Made by a program: the position numbers and the translations under genes. Of a DNA stretch of 64,000 nucleotides, positions 58,943 through 64,000 are shown piece by piece. The notes beneath the pieces were generated by a model. That model ran no database searches and had not been told where the DNA came from. It saw nothing but the letters and a program-made list of their open reading frames with translations. This DNA is from an uncultured Kineothrix sp. (GTDB taxonomy: Bacteria; Bacillota; Clostridia; Lachnospirales; Lachnospiraceae). The stretch is taken from NCBI GenBank assembly GCA_910588855.1, contig CAJUSR010000001.1, positions 1 through 64,000 on the forward strand. Direction: 5' to 3'. The first letter of the stretch is position 1. Every line of letters begins with the position of its first letter.

Positions 58943-59854
58943 TCATTCCTCCTTATAAAGATTTCTTATACTTTCTGCTATGTTCCGAAGCCCATCTTTG
59001 ATTTCTACAGGTTCCAGCACTTTCACCTTTGAGCCGAAGGTAAGCAGCCAGCCAATCAGATGTTCCACATCCTTATAGCCAACCGTAAAAAGCAGTTTTT
59101 TGTCTTCCGTTTCCGTAAAACAATGCATACCGAACTCTTCCACCAATCTCCATTTCATATCCGGCTCAAACAATGCTTTCACTTTGATTTCCCCGGGGAA
59201 TATTTTTTCGTCCGGCAAGTCCGGCAGCGGAACTTCTCTGGGATGAAAGACGGCTGCGCTTTTCTTCAACTCTTCCAGGCGGTTTAATTTAAAAAGCCGG
59301 AAGTCTCTCTGCTTTAAGCACCATCCCCACACATACCAGCTCGACCACTTAAAAATCAAGTAATAAGGCTCTATCTCCCTGCCGCCTTCCCCATTCGGCC
59401 CATAATACCGGAAAGAAAGCAGCTGCCTTTCTTCAATTGCACTCTGGATTATCTCAATCTTCGGCGCCAGCGATTCCTTATACCAGGAAGAAAGGTCAAT
59501 CAAAATGGTATCCCTGCCGCTGACAAAACAGGAAGAACCCACCTTCAGCTTCTCCATCAACTGCCCATAATAATGGCTGCCGCTCACGCTGTCCAGACTG
59601 CGCAGCCCCGCCAAAATCATCTGCATATCTTTAGAGGTAAGCAATGTCCTGTCCATCCGGTAGCCTTCCATAATGTGGATTCCGCCTCCCGCCCCCTGTG
59701 CCGTATGAATGGGAATCCCAGCCTTGCATAAATCCTCAATATCCCTGTTAATCGTCCTACGGGATACCTCAAACCGTTCCGCCAGCTCCGGCGCCGTCAC
59801 CTTTTCCTTCTGCAGCAATACCGAAAGTATCCCAATCAACCTGTCAATCTTCAT
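58943..59854 (-). CDS. YafY-type transcriptional regulator (HTH + WYL)
   Basis: A 303-residue regulator. The N-terminal HTH_11 domain (RLIGILSVLLQKEKVTAPELAERFEVSRRTINRDIEDL, about 4-42) is followed by a WYL domain (about 135-210, with SFRYYGPNGEGGREIEPYYLIFKWSSWYVWGWC) and the WCX C-terminal extension. WYL domains sense ligands or nucleic acid and are common near defence and stress genes. It heads the run to the VOC and GyrI-like genes and may control them. Confidence 0.92.
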   Translation of the reverse strand: MKIDRLIGILSVLLQKEKVTAPELAERFEVSRRTINRDIEDLCKAGIPIHTAQGAGGGIHIMEGYRMDRTLLTSKDMQMILAGLRSLDSVSGSHYYGQLMEKLKVGSSCFVSGRDTILIDLSSWYKESLAPKIEIIQSAIEERQLLSFRYYGPNGEGGREIEPYYLIFKWSSWYVWGWCLKQRDFRLFKLNRLEELKKSAAVFHPREVPLPDLPDEKIFPGEIKVKALFEPDMKWRLVEEFGMHCFTETEDKKLLFTVGYKDVEHLIGWLLTFGSKVKVLEPVEIKDGLRNIAESIRNLYKEE

Positions 59855-59970
59855 ATGAACTCCTTACGCCTACCATCATAACAAACCAAACACGTCAACT
59901 ATATGTCATGTTCCTCCCGCTTTTCTCGCTTTTCTCGCTTTTCCCTCTTTTCCTTTTCTGTTCCGGAGTC

Positions 59971-60176
59971 TTCCCGGCAGCACAGATTCCCTGCTTCGCT
60001 TTCCATTCCAGAAGCTTCCCTACCGCACAGATTCCCTGCTTCCCTTTCCATTCCAGGAGCTTCCCACCGCACAGATTCCTCTTTCCCTTTCCGTTCCAGG
60101 AGCTTCCCTACCGCGCAGATTCCCTGCTTCCCTTTCCGTTCCAGGAGTTTCCCAACAGCGCAGATTTCCTCTGCAC
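59971..60176. repeat. 45-bp tandem repeat array (4.6 units)
   Basis: Units start at 59971, 60016, 60061, 60104 and 60149; lengths are 45, 45, 43, 45 and a partial. Each begins TTCCC and contains GCGCAGATTCC or GCACAGATTCC. The 43-bp unit shifts the frame, which argues against the open frame that crosses it being a gene. The left side has short TTTTCTCGC repeats (59930-59950). It fills the spacer between the WYL regulator and the res gene. Confidence 0.85.
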
Positions 60177-60192
60177 TTAGAAAAAACAGGTG

Positions 60193-60488
60193 CATCGGAA
60201 TGCTCCGTACAACAAAACGCACACAAATTTTTTGTGCCATATAACAAACGGCTCTGTCGACAATGTCATTTAGTTAGTGTCTTAGTTCAGCCGTGAGGAA
60301 CATAAAATGCGCAAGGAACCCGTTAAAAAGCGTCGGCACTTAACGAGGTTCTTCACGAGTTTAGTATCCGTTACGCTTTTTATCGAGCGAAAGCGTGGTG
60401 ACGGGGCATTTTATATTCCTCACTGCGTCCGGTACCGTTAACTAAATGACATTGGCTCTGCCGGACAGATTTTTTGACGCCCGAATCC
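60193..60488 (+). repeat. Element D, copy 4, interrupted by element A
   Basis: Left part GCATCGGAATGCTCCGTACAA... (60193-60260) and right part GCTCTGCCGGACAGATTTTT...CCCGAATCC (60455-60488) match element D copy 3 once element A copy 3 is removed. Element A therefore inserted into an existing element D. Confidence 0.75.
60261..60454. mobile_element. Element A, copy 3 (194 bp, most diverged)
   Basis: Same 16-bp termini and length as the other copies, but with the most internal substitutions (e.g. CACTGCGTCC for CACGGCGTCC). The flanks GCTCTGTCGA (60251-60260) and GCTCTGCCGG (60455-60464) match at 8 of 10 positions, an aged target duplication. Confidence 0.88.
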
Positions 60489-60517
60489 TCCAAATGAAAT
60501 CGGCATGATACCAATTC

Positions 60518-63328
60518 CTATGAAAGAAATACAACGTCCTCCCCGCTAACTGCCTTAAAGTGTTCCTTCGCGCAATTCCTTTTCCATGTTTCCGTCAAGC
60601 ACGGTTGTATACCCTCCTTAGCCTCCTTTGTTTCCACCACATAGAAAGTGTGTTCCGCCGCGCCCTCATAAAGGGAAATTGCCCAGCCCGGGGTATAACG
60701 CCCTGCCGGGGTAGGAATGGAAAAACCGTCCGGAAGCTTTACATATACTGCCACTTCCGCGGCCTCTTCCAGCTTTTGTATCAAGGCTTTTTCGCTTTCC
60801 GAGTCATAGATGACATAATCATACAAATATTTATCCACTTTCATGGCGTTCATCCCCAGCTTCCCTTTTATAGAAGCCCCGTTAAAAATATCCATATCGT
60901 ATTTTTCATCCAACGCCTCATAAGCAATATGCCCCGCAATCACTGCCGCCTTCTGCTCATTGATAATCCCGGAAGCTTTCCTGATAAATTCCTCCGGATT
61001 ATCCTTAAACTGGTTAAATACCGGTTCTTCAATGCCCGTCAGGATTTGAACGGTTGCCTTCCTCGTCAGCCCTGTTTCCCCCGCTACTTTTCCAACCAAA
61101 TCATATTTCACCTCATGGCAGGCTGTTCCCGTTCTGCCCCCTTCATACCGAACGGAAGTTAGTTCCCTCATCGAAACCCCGGAATGCAGGTTCTCCTTTG
61201 ACCGGATATCTTCTATTTGCCCGGATTCCACCCGGAAGAAAATTTTTGACACCTTCAAATTATGATTCAAAGCATCAACACACCTCTCCACCAGCTCTTT
61301 CTTATCGAAATCCACCTTATATACGGACTTTGTACGGATTCTGTTCCAAAGTTCCCTAAATTCCCTGCTCTCTTGCTTTTTCCTATTCAAATGCAGCTCC
61401 ACATTGCTGCTGCGGGCATTTTCCGGCATTTTCACAATGTCGTCATAGGAAACGCTTTTGCCCCCTGTTCCATTTGCCATCCTGTCCGCCACCGTTTCGG
61501 CAATTTCTTCTTGCAGCCCTCTGGCAAAACTCTCATAGCTCTCACCGGCAATTACCGTCAGTACATTAATTTTATGCACATCGCCGCCAAGGGCATTTTC
61601 GTCCATGCGCTCCCCTTTTTGGTTCACGCAAAGCCGCAGCCCCCGCCCCACTTCCTGCCGCTTGCGGACATCGCTGCTGCTTCGCTTTAAGGTACAAATC
61701 TGGAATACATTCGGATTATCCCACCCTTCGCGCAATGCGGAGTGGGAAAAAATAAACCTGACCGGGGAATTTTTGGGATGGCAGTCCAAAAGCAGCTCCT
61801 TATTCCTCATAATCAAATCATAGGCATCCAAATCATTGGAAACCATCCCTTTCCTGTCATCGCCCGCAATCCGGTTCACCATGCGCCCTTTTTTGTCCAC
61901 GGAAAAATAGCCCGCATGGGTATCCTCTGCCGGAATCGCTTCCAAATATTCCCGGTAACCGCCGCTATCAAGCTCCTGCTGCAGATTGCTTATAATATCC
62001 CGATACTCTTCTTCAAACATCCGGGCAAAAATACCGTTCCCCGCCCGTCCTGCAGAGTCATATTCTTTATAATGGACAACCTCATCAATAAAAAATAAGG
62101 ACAAAACTTTGATGCCCTTATCAAAAAGCTGCCGCTCCCTTTCCAAATGCGACAAAATTGTCTCACGGATTTGAAGCCTGTGCAATTGCTCTTCTTCCAC
62201 CCTACCGATGGCATCCCCGGCATAGACTTTAATACCGTTTGCAAACTCCACGGAATTATCATACCCGTCAACCACCTTCACGGTAAATCCATCCTTATAT
62301 ACGGAAAGCCTTCCCGACTGCTCATAGAGGTCAAAACCGATGCCCGCCTTTTTCCATATTTTTTTCACGCCTAATCCAGACTTCCAATCAAACTGAAGAA
62401 CAGCCACAGGCGCAGGCCCACCCACATGAATGCTTTCCAAATAGACATAACCGTCCGTTGCCGCCGTTTCCATCTTTGCAATGCCTTTTACTGCAATTTT
62501 CTTAACCAGGTGCATACGGTATGCTTCCACCGCGTCAAGCCGGTAAACCATATTATAAATGCTGTCTTTCTTATGGGTAGCCGAATACCTTAGCGTCATC
62601 AGCGGATGAAAAGCTTTCAGGTTTTCCTTTGTCTGTTTCCCTTCCACGGATTGCGGCTCATCAATAATAACAATAGGGTTTGTCCTGGCTATCATATCAA
62701 TCGGCCTGCGGCTTCCAAAATCGTCCAGTTTCATATAAATCCTTCTGGCTTCTTTTCCTTTGGCATTAAATGATTGGGAATTAATAATCATCACGTAAAT
62801 AGAACTATCGGACACAAACCGACCAATCTCCGCCAGTTTGGAAGACTGATAGATAAAAAACCTTATCTTCTTCCCATATTCTTCTGCAAAATGCTCCTGG
62901 GTCATCCCAAACGACCGGTAGACGCCTTCCCGTATGGCAACACTGGGAACAACGACGATAAATTTGCACCACCCGTATTGTTTATTCAGTTCGTATATCG
63001 TTTTAATGTAGGTATAAGTCTTACCCACCCCTGTTTCCATCTCAACCGTTAGGTTGAACTTTCCCTCCAACCGGCAGGATGGTTCCACCTGGTAGCTTCT
63101 CTGCACCCGGTTTAGCTGTTCCAAAATCCGTTCATCCGAAAGTTCCGGTACAATCCCTACATTAGGCCAGACCATAAAATCGTCCGCCTCCTTCCAATCT
63201 TTCCGGAAATCCCCCAAGTCTCTTTCCGTCCTGTCAGAAGGCAGAAGGTAAGGCTGTCCGGCAAATACATCCACCACGGCTTTTGCTGCTTCCGCCTGAA
63301 ACTTCTGATGTTTAAACTGCAGTTTCAT
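60518..63328 (-). CDS. res: Type III restriction enzyme Res subunit, altered nuclease motif
   Basis: Restriction subunit of 936 residues, full length. The helicase core has Walker A METGVGKTYTYIKT, motif II IIDEPQSVEG, SATHKKDS (motif III) and VGRGLRLC (motif VI). The C-terminal nuclease domain should read PD...ExK; here it reads GRYTPGWAIS...YVVETKEAK. The Glu and Lys are present but the Asp of PD is Gly (codon GGC). Type III enzymes translocate between two unmethylated sites and cut nearby; this one may not cut. Start ATG with AGGAGAGGG upstream. It follows the mod gene. Confidence 0.93.
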   Translation of the reverse strand: MKLQFKHQKFQAEAAKAVVDVFAGQPYLLPSDRTERDLGDFRKDWKEADDFMVWPNVGIVPELSDERILEQLNRVQRSYQVEPSCRLEGKFNLTVEMETGVGKTYTYIKTIYELNKQYGWCKFIVVVPSVAIREGVYRSFGMTQEHFAEEYGKKIRFFIYQSSKLAEIGRFVSDSSIYVMIINSQSFNAKGKEARRIYMKLDDFGSRRPIDMIARTNPIVIIDEPQSVEGKQTKENLKAFHPLMTLRYSATHKKDSIYNMVYRLDAVEAYRMHLVKKIAVKGIAKMETAATDGYVYLESIHVGGPAPVAVLQFDWKSGLGVKKIWKKAGIGFDLYEQSGRLSVYKDGFTVKVVDGYDNSVEFANGIKVYAGDAIGRVEEEQLHRLQIRETILSHLERERQLFDKGIKVLSLFFIDEVVHYKEYDSAGRAGNGIFARMFEEEYRDIISNLQQELDSGGYREYLEAIPAEDTHAGYFSVDKKGRMVNRIAGDDRKGMVSNDLDAYDLIMRNKELLLDCHPKNSPVRFIFSHSALREGWDNPNVFQICTLKRSSSDVRKRQEVGRGLRLCVNQKGERMDENALGGDVHKINVLTVIAGESYESFARGLQEEIAETVADRMANGTGGKSVSYDDIVKMPENARSSNVELHLNRKKQESREFRELWNRIRTKSVYKVDFDKKELVERCVDALNHNLKVSKIFFRVESGQIEDIRSKENLHSGVSMRELTSVRYEGGRTGTACHEVKYDLVGKVAGETGLTRKATVQILTGIEEPVFNQFKDNPEEFIRKASGIINEQKAAVIAGHIAYEALDEKYDMDIFNGASIKGKLGMNAMKVDKYLYDYVIYDSESEKALIQKLEEAAEVAVYVKLPDGFSIPTPAGRYTPGWAISLYEGAAEHTFYVVETKEAKEGIQPCLTETWKRNCAKEHFKAVSGEDVVFLS

Positions 63329-63411
63329 TTCCCTCTCCTATCCGTCTGCTTTTCCACTCTCCAAATCCCCACAGATTCCGGCTCCCGCATAAATTTATCC
63401 ATTCATGCCTC

Positions 63412-64000
63412 TTAAATCACTTTTACTTTAGTGTCGGGCGCAAGAAGCCGAAACAGCCCGCCCATATTCATTTTGTCCGGGCTGCCGGAAAAACAATTGT
63501 CGCAAAACACCGCCTTTGACGGCCGTTTCCCAGCAATCTCCCTTATCACTTCATCCGTAATATTCTTGGAAAAACAAGCCGCCAAATCGCCGCCATTATA
63601 AAAATGCACTTTACATCCTTGTATTTCCCTTGACTCATACGGCAGCGACAAAGGCAGCCCCCACTCCAGCAAACAGCCAAATAGCAAATCCAAATCCGAA
63701 CGGCCCTCTTTTACGTTGGACTCAAGCCCTTCTAACATCGACTGGCTATAGTCGGAAGCAGGGAAAAAAACATTTTCCCCATTGTCTGTATCCACGTAAA
63801 ATGACCGGTATCCATAATCGATTTCCGCATTGGTATCTTTTTTTATTTTTTCCCCAGCCCGCTTTATCCTTTCCCGTCCGATTTCACATATATTCTTATA
63901 TCCGCATTTTGCTGCCTCCGTTTTTTTGCCGCAAACTTCAGGGGCTTGGACCAATATATATTTCCTGTGCCCTTTCGTCTCCGCATTCAATTGCATTAAT
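63412..64000 (-). CDS. mod: Type III DNA methyltransferase Mod, C-terminal part (runs off window)
   Basis: Partial gene; the frame is open through base 64000. The visible 196 codons are the C-terminus of a type III adenine methyltransferase. QLNAETKGHRKYILVQAPE is the conserved segment after the catalytic domain, and EAAKCGYKNICEIGRERIKRAGEKI is the family helix. Catalytic DPPY and FxGxG motifs would lie outside the window. The C-terminus is GGLFRLLAPDTKVKVI. It precedes res by 83 bases. Confidence 0.9.
   Translation of the reverse strand, partial: LMQLNAETKGHRKYILVQAPEVCGKKTEAAKCGYKNICEIGRERIKRAGEKIKKDTNAEIDYGYRSFYVDTDNGENVFFPASDYSQSMLEGLESNVKEGRSDLDLLFGCLLEWGLPLSLPYESREIQGCKVHFYNGGDLAACFSKNITDEVIREIAGKRPSKAVFCDNCFSGSPDKMNMGGLFRLLAPDTKVKVI

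Noticed and set aside
59899..60240. 113-codon minus-strand open frame over the 45-bp repeats
   Set aside because: Unit 3 is 43 bp and breaks the repeat frame; composition follows the repeat, not a protein family, and no ribosome site was found.

Overview
The window reads as a chromosomal segment of a strictly anaerobic, low-to-mid GC Firmicute, most likely a gut Lachnospiraceae (Clostridia). The basis is the combination of a six-gene Rnf complex, a sodium-pumping decarboxylase cluster with a separate biotin carrier, the order flavoprotein-cmk-ispH-rpsA, the era-recO-glyS-alaS block, SleB-like and GH25 wall enzymes, and mostly AGGAGG-type ribosome binding sites. No species call is possible from sequence reading alone. 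Most genes lie on the minus strand. No tRNA, rRNA, CRISPR array, prophage or complete insertion sequence was seen.

Layout. 0.3-11.4 kb: aminopeptidase P, citrate synthase (+), a small membrane protein, thrC, a SleB-like hydrolase, a TTG-started AP2-domain protein (+), a GH25 wall hydrolase and ApbE (+). 11.4-16.5 kb: rnfCDGEAB, transcribed leftward and converging on apbE, whose product attaches the FMN groups of RnfG and RnfD. 16.7-24 kb: a YprB-like nuclease (+), then a leftward run of rpiR, flavoprotein, cmk, ispH, rpsA and an orphan cheR. 24-25.1 kb: a gene-free, repeat-packed intergenic region. 25.1-30.4 kb: a decarboxylase operon holding two different carboxyltransferases (methylmalonyl-CoA/12S-like and oxaloacetate/5S-like), an OadG-like lipoprotein, a biotin carrier and the OadB pump. 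30.5-36.7 kb: scpA-scpB-dacA, a metallophosphoesterase, a second D,D-carboxypeptidase, a CmpB-type membrane protein and rpsU. 36.9-40.4 kb: nucleoside salvage operon udp-deoC-cdd-deoB. 40.6-52.7 kb: rhomboid-like protein, sigma-like protein, unknown protein, M16C peptidase, era, yqzL-like, recO, lipoprotein, glyS, alaS. 53.3-57.5 kb: a 1420-residue double-ASKHA acyl-CoA dehydratase activase relative (+). 57.8-64 kb: a WYL regulator/VOC/GyrI-like cluster, then a type III restriction-modification locus whose mod gene runs off the window.

The most unusual content is non-coding. Element A is a 194-bp MITE-like repeat in three copies with 16-bp terminal inverted repeats and 10-bp target duplications. 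Element B is a roughly 227-bp snap-back element in two inverted copies; its loop core is conserved while its outer arms have changed together so that each copy still pairs with itself. Element C is a 133-bp multi-hairpin repeat in two copies. Element D is a roughly 100-bp dispersed repeat in about four copies, one interrupted by element A. There are also tandem arrays of 15, 28, 32, 38 and 45 bp, several touching gene ends or starts, and purine-rich expansions in or before ispH, cdd and era.

Among proteins, the points that stand out are a type III Res subunit with Gly where the PD...ExK nuclease Asp is expected, a sigma-like protein without promoter-binding regions, a Cys-rich tail on RnfE, a lipoprotein domain fused to OadG, and a two-AP2 protein with a degenerate HNH-like centre.
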